Assembly (NCBI GenBank): GCA_002499545.1
Contig: DAME01000014.1
Location: forward strand, 21,829 to 48,880
Source: Euryarchaeota archaeon UBA88
Lineage (GTDB): Archaea; Thermoplasmatota; Poseidoniia; Poseidoniales; Poseidoniaceae
DNA length: 27,052 bases
Direction of reading: 5' to 3'
Shown here: piece after piece, positions 7,437 through 14,803 of the stretch
Layout of the letters: each line of letters opens with the position of its first letter
Position numbering within the stretch: position 1 is the stretch's first letter
Position numbers and translations under genes: made by a program
Notes under the pieces: model-generated
Told to the model about the DNA's origin: nothing
Seen by the model: the letters and a program-made list of their open reading frames with translations, nothing else
Database searches by the model: none

Positions 7437-8441
7437 TCATCCACCGATGAACGACATTTCGACCCGTTGTCGATGTTTTTTGGAAGAGGCCCGCTCCTCT
7501 GAATACTTGTCATTACGGTGAATCCAAATGTCCTGAATCGCGTATGCTATATCGTCGATATCCGCTTCAAAACGAAGCATGCCTCTCAAATCAAAGCCGT
7601 GGCTGGAAAAAAGGCACGTATACAGCGAACCGTGAGCAGAAAGACGTGCTCGCGAACAATCCCCGCAAAAGGGATTGGTGACCGATTCAATGAATCCGAC
7701 CGTAGCGCCGTTTTCCATTTCCCACATCCGTGCTACGTCAGAGGGATGCTGTGGTTTCACTCGCTTGAGTGGTCCAAAGAAGTCTGTCAACTCGGTTCGC
7801 ATTTCTTTTCCGCTCATCACGGCGTCGATGTTCCATTGGTTGGTTGTACCCACATCCATGAACTCGATGAATCGAACAGCAATATTTCGCTCGATGCAAG
7901 CGTTAGTGAGGGGAATAATTTGGTCTTCATTGACGCCTTTCTTTACCACACAGTTTACTTTCACCGGCAGTCCAGCCTCCTGTGCTGCATGAATTCCAGC
8001 AAAGACGTCCTCGGGAGTATTGCGGCTGTCGGTGATGGAGGCGAATTTGTCTTCCTCTACGGCATCGAGACTGACCGTGACTCGTGAGAGTCCGCTTTCT
8101 TTCATTGCCTCAGCGTAACGGGGGAGAAGAACGCCGTTGGTTGTCATGGCGATGTCCAAATTTTCGTCCAGTGCACGAAGCATCGAAATGAGAGTTGTCA
8201 CGTCTCTGCGAAGCAGAGGCTCTCCTCCAGTGATGCGGACTTTGGCAAGCCCCAGTGGGAGGAGCGAGGAAACAACGGTAATGATTTCTTCATACGTCAG
8301 TATGTCGTCACGTGGGATGTAGGAATGATTTGAACTAAAATGCTCTCTTGGCATGCAGTAAGTGCATCGAAAGTTGCAACGATCGGTGATTGAAATACGC
8401 AGGTCCCGAAGTGGGCGTCCGTGCACATCAAGCATCGACAT
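7437..8441 (-). CDS. moaA: GTP 3',8-cyclase MoaA, molybdopterin biosynthesis
   Basis: A radical SAM enzyme that rearranges GTP to 3',8-cyclo-GTP, the first step to molybdopterin. The N-terminal LRISITDRCNFRCTYCMP carries CxxxCxxC (C22, C26, C29 from the chosen start) for the SAM cluster. TGGEPLLRRD is the GGEP motif. Near the end FCGDC followed 13 residues later by C forms the second CxxCx13C cluster that binds substrate. The C-terminus is the characteristic FIGG. Length 334 is normal. ATG 8441 is chosen because a minus-strand AATAAAAA lies about 27 nt upstream, as for leaderless archaeal transcripts; 8435 and 8453 are alternatives. A ThiS/MoaD-like gene lies at 25131, but no other moa gene is adjacent. 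Confidence 0.96.
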   Translation of the reverse strand: MSMLDVHGRPLRDLRISITDRCNFRCTYCMPREHFSSNHSYIPRDDILTYEEIITVVSSLLPLGLAKVRITGGEPLLRRDVTTLISMLRALDENLDIAMTTNGVLLPRYAEAMKESGLSRVTVSLDAVEEDKFASITDSRNTPEDVFAGIHAAQEAGLPVKVNCVVKKGVNEDQIIPLTNACIERNIAVRFIEFMDVGTTNQWNIDAVMSGKEMRTELTDFFGPLKRVKPQHPSDVARMWEMENGATVGFIESVTNPFCGDCSRARLSAHGSLYTCLFSSHGFDLRGMLRFEADIDDIAYAIQDIWIHRNDKYSEERASSKKHRQRVEMSFIGG

Positions 8442-8464
8442 CAAGCGAGCCATGCCAATTCGGC

Positions 8465-8472
8465 TTTTTATT
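8465..8472 (-). promoter_or_regulatory. TATA-like element upstream of moaA (possibly shared with aroA)
   Basis: The minus strand reads AATAAAAA, centred about 27 nt before the ATG at 8441, which would give a leaderless moaA mRNA. The same A/T stretch is about 50 nt before the aroA start at 8518. It lies in the 76-nt divergent gap, so it could serve either direction. Confidence 0.4.
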
Positions 8473-8517
8473 CTGTGTTGCACAAGGGTTGATGCGTGCA
8501 GGGAACTTCGCAGTCAC

Positions 8518-9909
8518 ATGGCGAGTGGTGGTTCAGAAGACGGCCTTCCCAATCCCTTGCCTCCTGAACTCGGCATTCACATCGAAGCGTACGCTTCTGT
8601 GACGCAGTATCCAACAATGAAATGGAGGCTTCCTCCCTCGAAAAGTCATTTGATTCGTGCAATGGCGCTGTACAGTCAATCCAATCAAGCGGTCAAACTC
8701 TTCAACGCCACTCAGTCAGGCGAAGATGCTCGTGCAATGCGCTCGTGCCTTGAACAGCTCGGCGTTTCCTTCAGCGACTTCAGCCAGGATGGAACACGCC
8801 TCTCATCGAATCACCCCCAGTCATCGTATTGGCTGATGCAAGGGGTAGGAATCAACGGTTTCCGTCTTCCGAAAGAACCTCTCAATGCAATGAATTCTGG
8901 TACCACACTTCGCATTCTTGCATGTTTAGCGGCCCGACTAAGCGGTCAAATCGTTTTGGATGGAGATGCATCGCTTCGCCGCAGAGATTCGAGTTTTTTA
9001 TGGGATTCTCTCCGTCTTGCAGGAGTAAGGGTTTCCAGCCCTGAAGGAGACGAACACCTGCCGGTTACTGTTGAGGGTCCTTGGAGCCCGGAAAAGTTGG
9101 TAGAAGGTGTTGAACTGGACGTATCTGGTTCCAGTCAAGCGCTTTCATCGTGGATGCTTGCATCAGCAGCCCTTCCTCATCCAGTCGAATTGAAACTCCT
9201 TGGAGAAGGTGTTTCGAATCGGCACGCAGAATTAACTCGAAACATGGTCGAATCACTCGGTGGGCGTATCTCCTATCAAGATGAAGTGTGCCGATTGGAA
9301 CCCTTTACGCTCTCCAGTGTCAGCGATTATACAGTGCCTGGTGATGCATCGATGGCTGCATTTGCCATGCTTGCCAGTCGATGCATGAACTTCGGGGTTG
9401 AACTCATTAATTGGCCAAACGAACGAGATTCAATCGGGCATGAGGTTCTCAAATCAAACTCTATAGAAGTAGGCGTACAGTGGTCTGAAGGGCATCTTCA
9501 TCCACATGCAGACGGACACTATTTCCACATTGACCTCAAGGATGCGAATGACCTCCTGCCACCAATGGCTGCGCTGATGGCTCTTGCATCGGGTGGTCGG
9601 ATATCGGGTGCATCGCATGCGGCATTGAAAGAGAGCAATCGCTTACAGAGAACGGTAGACGTGCTTGCTTGTTTTGGAGTGAAAGCAACCGTTCATGATG
9701 ATGGTATCGAAGTAGTGTCGGGGCAGGAATTGCGTCGCCCACTGGCTCCAGTTGCCGTATACGGAGACCATCGTCTGTTCATGACTGCCGTTCTACTGGC
9801 ATCCAAGACGGGAGGTGTCATTGCGGGTCCAGCCTTGCATACCGTTGCGGATGAAGGCTTTTTGAGTCGGCTTATTCAAGCGGGAATCCAGATTATGGAC
9901 AGGGATTGA
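8518..9909 (+). CDS. aroA: 3-phosphoshikimate 1-carboxyvinyltransferase (EPSP synthase)
   Basis: Transfers enolpyruvate from PEP to shikimate-3-phosphate in the shikimate pathway. The 463-residue product has the family landmarks in order: PPSKSHLIRAM near the N-terminus (substrate lysine), MNSGTTLRILACL (family NaGTtmR), SGSSQALSSWML, VPGDASMAAFAM, ESNRLQRTVDVLACFGVK, and GDHRLFMTAVLLASK. Together these define both inside-out alpha/beta domains. ATG 8518 is preferred: starts further upstream run into the divergent moaA promoter region and add non-homologous sequence. The N-terminal 30 residues (SGGSEDGLPNPLPPELG) look like a small extension compared with bacterial AroA. No other shikimate genes are in the window. 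Confidence 0.95.
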   Translation: MASGGSEDGLPNPLPPELGIHIEAYASVTQYPTMKWRLPPSKSHLIRAMALYSQSNQAVKLFNATQSGEDARAMRSCLEQLGVSFSDFSQDGTRLSSNHPQSSYWLMQGVGINGFRLPKEPLNAMNSGTTLRILACLAARLSGQIVLDGDASLRRRDSSFLWDSLRLAGVRVSSPEGDEHLPVTVEGPWSPEKLVEGVELDVSGSSQALSSWMLASAALPHPVELKLLGEGVSNRHAELTRNMVESLGGRISYQDEVCRLEPFTLSSVSDYTVPGDASMAAFAMLASRCMNFGVELINWPNERDSIGHEVLKSNSIEVGVQWSEGHLHPHADGHYFHIDLKDANDLLPPMAALMALASGGRISGASHAALKESNRLQRTVDVLACFGVKATVHDDGIEVVSGQELRRPLAPVAVYGDHRLFMTAVLLASKTGGVIAGPALHTVADEGFLSRLIQAGIQIMDRD

Positions 9910-9968
9910 ACCTGTTGATGCTCACGAGCGAAGCAAGGTATCAAATCCTCTTGCACGTTCGCACGTTC

Positions 9969-12761
9969 ATGCTGAAGAAACAAGTCGGTCTCCTCCTTTT
10001 GAGTATCCTGCTCTTTTCGATACCCTCCCATGCTGTTGCATCAAAAGATACCGCACCAGTAGCACAGTTTGGTGAAGTGTTCACCGAGTTTGTTATCGCT
10101 GATTCATCGGACTCTCTTTCCGACCCTCGCGATTTGGAATTCCACCCAGGTCGTGCGAACGAACTGTGGGTCGCCAACCGCAACACGGACAGCATAACCA
10201 TTGTTTCGAATACGGGTCTTGAAAACCAGACCACAGATACACGGTATGACTCGAATCGAAATCACTTTCTCGAAGAAGTGAGCTCGATAGCCTTCGGTGC
10301 CTATCATCCAGAGTTTGATTGGCAATGGGGTTCAGCACAAGAAACCCGAAACACCTACTGTGGTCAGGGTCAGCCGAATAATTTCATGGGGCCAACACTT
10401 TGGCCTTCATCTTTGAATCATTTTGCAGTCGAAAACCAAAACAATGGTAACGGTCTTTTGGGAAGCCACATCGACATGAATCATGAATCTCCTTACGGGG
10501 TTGGAATCGCACACGACTATGACAATGTCTACTGGTACAACGACGGATACTACGGGCAGTTGGTACGGTATGATTTCAAAGCAGATCACGATACTGGCGA
10601 AGATGACCATTCAGACAGTGTCGTTCGCCGATACTCAGACATCACGCTCACGCATTCGCTCGGCATACCAGGTCACATGATTTTGGACAAAGACTCTGGA
10701 ATTCTCTATATCGCAGATGCTGGTGCCAATCGTGTCTTGTGGGTGAATACCGATGATACGACATATACGTCTCAGAACATTGAATCTGGATACAATGCAG
10801 GGTTCGAACCTCTTGCGGAGTATTCTTCAATTTCAGGAATAGAATGGGGTGTTCTAGCAACAGGATTGAACGCACCATCAGGCATTGCACTTGAGGGTGA
10901 CCAACTGTTCGTATCACTCAACGGGAACGGTAAAATCATCGCGTATGAACTTGATTCAGACGGAAAGGGTGCGGTTGAGGCTGATTCGATTCAAACTTCA
11001 GCGGTCTCAATTATGGGTCTTGAAATCGGGCCGAACGGCCACTTGTATTACGTCGACAACGCCCGTGACCAAGTTGTCCGAATCGACCCATCGACCGATG
11101 ACGACGGTGATGGAGTCGGAAACATCAACGACAACTGCCCGCTTCTTGCTAACCCTGACCAAGCGGACCATGATAGCGACGGTCGAGGAGATCTGTGCGA
11201 TGAAGACGACGACGGTGATGGTATTTTGGACCTTGTCGATGATTGTTCACTTGGTAATCTCTCTTGGACGTCGACCAATTTAACCGATCACGACATGGAT
11301 GGTTGTGCGGATGCCACTGAGGACGACGACGATGATAACGATGGTCTTGAAGACAGCTCAGACCGTTGTTCTACGGGCGATCTTGGATGGACTTCGATTG
11401 CTTCAACAGATTACGACCTTGACGGCTGTAGAGATGCTGGAGAAGACCTTGACGATGACGATGACCGAATCTGTGATGCAGGGCAATCCAGTGATGTTTG
11501 GGCTTGTACGCCCTCATCTACGGGCATGGACATGTGTCCTATGAGCGCTCCCTCATTCTTTTCAATCGCTGCAAACGATGCTGACAGAGATGGATGCGAA
11601 GATTCCAGCGAAGATTTGGATGACGATAATGACGGATTTGCGGATGTTAACGACGATTGTCCATCCAATGCCGGAGGGAGTGACTCCGGCTCGCTTATCG
11701 GCTGCGCTGACTTTGATGAGGACGGATATGCCGACAGCGATGACGCTTTCCCACTCGAACAGACTCAGTGGAGAGATACTGACATGGATGGTTACGGTGA
11801 TGAAGTCAATGGTTTGAACGGCGATGCTTGCCCTGACAATGCTGGGACCTCGTCTGAAGACAGGTTCGGTTGCCTTGATTCTGACAGCGATGGTTGGTCT
11901 GACAGCGACGCTGCTTGGACTGTGAGCCTCGGTGCGGATGCATTCTCATCGGACCGAACCCAACATGCTGACAAAGATTCTGATGGATTTGGTGATTCTT
12001 CCACAGGTTTCCAGGCTGATGCCTGTCCAAATACTCCCGGTACATCGTTCGAAGATACGTTTGGATGCATTGATCGGGATGTTGATGGATGGTCAGACGA
12101 GGGCGATGCATTCCCTGATGATGCTACTCAGCATAGAGACACCGACATGGACGGATACGGCGACTCACTTGTGGGGAACTCTCCCGACGGCTGTCCAGGC
12201 TTATTTGGGACCTCAACAGAGCCGAATTTGGGTTGCCCAGATAGTGATGCTGATGGCTGGGAAAACAGCCAAGACGCTTTCCCTGGCGATGTTCGATTCT
12301 GGTCCGACATTGACCTTGACGGTCATCCAGATCAAGCAGGAACCAACCTTTCTGATGATTGCCCTGAAGTTGCAGGTGATTCGTCACAAGACCGCATAGG
12401 TTGCCTCGACTCGGATGGTGATGGCTGGTCAGACCTTGCTGATGCGTATCCGAATGATGCCGAACGCCATGCTCCAGTCTCGTCAGGTGCATCTCAATTA
12501 CTCGTCTTCGGTGCCTCTGGAACTGTTGTGGCTGCGGTTTCGGTCTTAGCAATTCTCGGACTTGTCGGCGTGGTGCTGGTCGGCCGCCGTGGAAAAACTT
12601 CACACAAGGAGGCAATAATTCAACACCCCTCGCATCCCATGATGACTCCAGAGCAGCAGGTAGTACAAGTCGGCCCACCACTCCCTCCAGAAGGTCTCCC
12701 GGTCGGGTGGACAATGGACCAGTGGACTTGGTACGGTGAAGACTACCTCAAAAACCGTTGA
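9969..12761 (+). CDS. Secreted membrane-anchored protein: beta-propeller, thrombospondin type-3 repeats, C-terminal TM and GWTxxQW tail
   Basis: The 930-residue product begins with a signal peptide (MLKKQVGLLLLSILLFSIPS, cut near AVA). Residues about 35-375 contain NHL/SMP-30-like propeller phrases (RDLEFHPGRANELWVANRNT, LYIADAGANRVLWVNT, PSGIALEGDQLFVSLNGNGK). From about 377 it is packed with calcium-type DxDxDGxxD motifs and paired Cys of thrombospondin type-3 repeats. The last four units (about 592-836) form a regular approximately 55-65-residue repeat. A membrane helix follows (about 843-870), then GRRGK and a cytoplasmic tail ending in LPVGWTMDQWTWYGEDYLKNR without its last residue needed for the motif. 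This is a cell-surface, probably Ca-stabilised protein; ligand unknown. ATG 9969 is chosen because it begins the signal peptide. It converges with mutL, 32 nt away. Confidence 0.85.
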   Translation: MLKKQVGLLLLSILLFSIPSHAVASKDTAPVAQFGEVFTEFVIADSSDSLSDPRDLEFHPGRANELWVANRNTDSITIVSNTGLENQTTDTRYDSNRNHFLEEVSSIAFGAYHPEFDWQWGSAQETRNTYCGQGQPNNFMGPTLWPSSLNHFAVENQNNGNGLLGSHIDMNHESPYGVGIAHDYDNVYWYNDGYYGQLVRYDFKADHDTGEDDHSDSVVRRYSDITLTHSLGIPGHMILDKDSGILYIADAGANRVLWVNTDDTTYTSQNIESGYNAGFEPLAEYSSISGIEWGVLATGLNAPSGIALEGDQLFVSLNGNGKIIAYELDSDGKGAVEADSIQTSAVSIMGLEIGPNGHLYYVDNARDQVVRIDPSTDDDGDGVGNINDNCPLLANPDQADHDSDGRGDLCDEDDDGDGILDLVDDCSLGNLSWTSTNLTDHDMDGCADATEDDDDDNDGLEDSSDRCSTGDLGWTSIASTDYDLDGCRDAGEDLDDDDDRICDAGQSSDVWACTPSSTGMDMCPMSAPSFFSIAANDADRDGCEDSSEDLDDDNDGFADVNDDCPSNAGGSDSGSLIGCADFDEDGYADSDDAFPLEQTQWRDTDMDGYGDEVNGLNGDACPDNAGTSSEDRFGCLDSDSDGWSDSDAAWTVSLGADAFSSDRTQHADKDSDGFGDSSTGFQADACPNTPGTSFEDTFGCIDRDVDGWSDEGDAFPDDATQHRDTDMDGYGDSLVGNSPDGCPGLFGTSTEPNLGCPDSDADGWENSQDAFPGDVRFWSDIDLDGHPDQAGTNLSDDCPEVAGDSSQDRIGCLDSDGDGWSDLADAYPNDAERHAPVSSGASQLLVFGASGTVVAAVSVLAILGLVGVVLVGRRGKTSHKEAIIQHPSHPMMTPEQQVVQVGPPLPPEGLPVGWTMDQWTWYGEDYLKNR
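11742..12476 (+). repeat. Four tandem DAFP...DxDxDGYGD...CP...GC.D.DGWSD protein repeats
   Basis: Four successive coding units begin at 11742, 11937, 12105 and 12273 and last 56-65 codons each. The shared pattern is DAFP, then TQ, DxDxDGYGD, D(A/G)CP, GTS, GC(L/I/P)D and DGWxD. The nucleotide sequence has diverged between units, so this is an old protein-level repeat, not a recent duplication. The Asp spacing suits repeated calcium binding. Confidence 0.85.
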
Positions 12762-12793
12762 GTGTGAATCTAAGCTTTCACTTGCCAACCACG

Positions 12794-14803
12794 TCAACCG
12801 TGTCGACCGAAGTGATGATCCAAAGAATTCAGCGGCAATCGAAGTGCAGTAGGCCGTCCATGGACGCATGCCCACGGATTTGGTATCCGGCGCATATCGT
12901 CCAACAACCTTCGCATTTCAGGTAATGTGAGTTTTTCATTCGCTTTCACGGCACCTCTGCAGGCATTGAGGAAAGCCAAGTGATCTCGACGTCTGTCAAC
13001 CGTTTCGAGAGGCGCCCCATCCTCTGAAGTATCTTGCAGTATGTCGAGTAAGAATTCAACTACTTCCTTACCGTCCAGGAGATGAGGGGCTGAATGCAGT
13101 TTCCAGCCTTGTTCGTCGAGCTCGACTGAGAATCCAATTCCTTGAAGCCTTTCAGTTGCTGCTGACATGCGTGCTGACTGGCGCGGATCAAGGTCCAAAT
13201 TGAGGGGTTCAAGCCTTGTTTGACTCTCCCATAGAGATTCATCGTGGCGCAAACGCTCGTATCGAATTCGCTCATGTAAAGCGTGTTGGTCGATGAGAAG
13301 TAATTCATCTTCTGCTTGTACCAAAATGTATGAGTCAGCGAATTGGGCAAGAGGTTCCATCGGTGGAAGTTCATTGATGACACCTTCCAATGGACGTTCG
13401 TCGTTTGGTGAAATTCGAATGCCGCATCCTGCGTGTCGATGAAGATCACGCTCTGCAGGTGAAAGTGCGGGTGCAGTCGGTTTTGCATCCATCCCCGGAA
13501 GGGTTTCTTGAGCCGCGGGTGCGGTAGATTGAGGTCGATGTTTCGGTTGAGATTCTGGTTCTTCTGCTTCACTTCCGTGGAGGTTCAACTGTGCTCCAGC
13601 AGCAACAGCCCAAGCAGGTGGTTGCGACGAAGTCTGATTCTTTGGAAGTACCACTGTCGGTGAGCCAGCCGCAGCCTCGAGAGGGCTCACTGATTCACTG
13701 ATGACCGGAGTGAGCCGTTCTTGGATTGGAACAGCTTGTGTACTACCCAATCCTTGCAGAGCGGGAATACCTCCCGCAGCATCGGGTTCAGTTGGAACGG
13801 ATTCCAGCGTGTGTGCAATAGCGCGTTCCAGTCGCTCCAAAACCCTCCACGAGTGTCGAAGACGAACTTCACGTTTCGTTGGGTGAACGTTCACGTCCAC
13901 CTCGGAAGGAGGCAGCGTGAGAGAGAGAACAGCAATTGGGTGGCGACCCTGCATCAATCGTGTCCGATACCCTCGTCGGATGGCTTGAAGAAAGGGTCCG
14001 GCAGCAACAGGACGGTCGTTGATGAGTATGTGGATATCGTCACCCTTTCCTCGTGTAATGTCGGGAGTACTCACCCATCCAGTCCAGCGCTCTTCACCCG
14101 GTGCGCTGTCGTCGCTTGCGGGGTGTGACAGTTCCAACATGGATTCAACTTGTCCTCCAAGTAGGTCGAACAGTCGGTCCATCATCGAATCTGCAGGTGG
14201 TATGTCGAGCATGACACGTTCATCAACGACCAATCTGAATCCAGTCTTTTGATGGGCCATTGCGTGCGCAACAACGACGTCGACCACTCGTGCATTTTCA
14301 GTTGCTGGACGCCGTTGAAACGCAAGTCGAGCAGGGGTGTTTCGAAACAAGCTCGCTACATCAATTCGAGTCCCATTCGGCATACCAAAAGGCTTGATTT
14401 CGCCCTTGATTCCATCGTTCATGGTGATTGCTTTACCTTCCTTCTGTGCTGGTCGGCTGGCGATGGTAAGGTGCGACACCATGCCGATGCTCGCTAGAGC
14501 TTCACCTCTAAATCCGAGGGTGTGAATGGAGTTGAGGTCTTCAGGTTTCAACAACTTGGACGTTGCATGTCGGTCCAATGCCAACCGCAGGTCGCTTTCA
14601 TCAATGCCACTTCCATCATCTTCAACTCGAATCATGTCAAATCCTCCTCGCTCAACGGTTATCACGATACGAGATGATTCTGCATCGAGGCTGTTTTCCA
14701 GTAATTCCTTGACCACTTGAGCTGGACGTTCGACCACTTCTCCTGCTGCGATGTGGCCGATGGTGGTTTCATCCAACTGAATGATCCGTTTTGGTTCAGT
14801 CAT
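12794..14803 (-). CDS. mutL: DNA mismatch repair protein MutL with endonuclease motif
   Basis: MutL couples MutS mismatch recognition to strand removal. The 669-residue protein has an N-terminal GHKL ATPase with IAAGEVVERPAQVVKELLENS, DDGSGI, RHATSKL and TLGFRGEALASI. A variable Pro/Ala/Gln-rich linker (about 340-460) follows, then the C-terminal dimerisation domain. Around residue 505 it carries DQHALHERIRYE, matching the DQHA(x)2E(x)4E metal site of nicking MutL proteins, plus ACRGAVKANE and CVHGRPT, the other two conserved C-terminal motifs. It should therefore be a strand-nicking MutL, unlike the E. coli type. Start ATG 14803 sits about 7 nt after a GGGGGG run and overlaps the mutS stop by 8 nt; ATG 14809 is an alternative. 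It is bacterial-like and probably transferred to the lineage together with mutS. Confidence 0.96.
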   Translation of the reverse strand: MTEPKRIIQLDETTIGHIAAGEVVERPAQVVKELLENSLDAESSRIVITVERGGFDMIRVEDDGSGIDESDLRLALDRHATSKLLKPEDLNSIHTLGFRGEALASIGMVSHLTIASRPAQKEGKAITMNDGIKGEIKPFGMPNGTRIDVASLFRNTPARLAFQRRPATENARVVDVVVAHAMAHQKTGFRLVVDERVMLDIPPADSMMDRLFDLLGGQVESMLELSHPASDDSAPGEERWTGWVSTPDITRGKGDDIHILINDRPVAAGPFLQAIRRGYRTRLMQGRHPIAVLSLTLPPSEVDVNVHPTKREVRLRHSWRVLERLERAIAHTLESVPTEPDAAGGIPALQGLGSTQAVPIQERLTPVISESVSPLEAAAGSPTVVLPKNQTSSQPPAWAVAAGAQLNLHGSEAEEPESQPKHRPQSTAPAAQETLPGMDAKPTAPALSPAERDLHRHAGCGIRISPNDERPLEGVINELPPMEPLAQFADSYILVQAEDELLLIDQHALHERIRYERLRHDESLWESQTRLEPLNLDLDPRQSARMSAATERLQGIGFSVELDEQGWKLHSAPHLLDGKEVVEFLLDILQDTSEDGAPLETVDRRRDHLAFLNACRGAVKANEKLTLPEMRRLLDDMRRIPNPWACVHGRPTALRLPLNSLDHHFGRHG

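Noticed and set aside
11097..12476. Periodic DNA repeats, considered as a CRISPR or satellite array
   Set aside because: The periodicity is at protein level (DxDxDG) and the nucleotide units differ; there are no identical direct repeats with unique spacers.
12124..12714. A 196-residue minus-strand ORF opposite the TSP3 region
   Set aside because: It is His/Arg/Gln-rich because it is antisense to Asp-rich repeats (GAT/GAC); no motif or start signal.
13060..13572. A 170-residue frame-shifted ORF within mutL
   Set aside because: The mutL frame has its endonuclease motif here; the other frame is a shadow.
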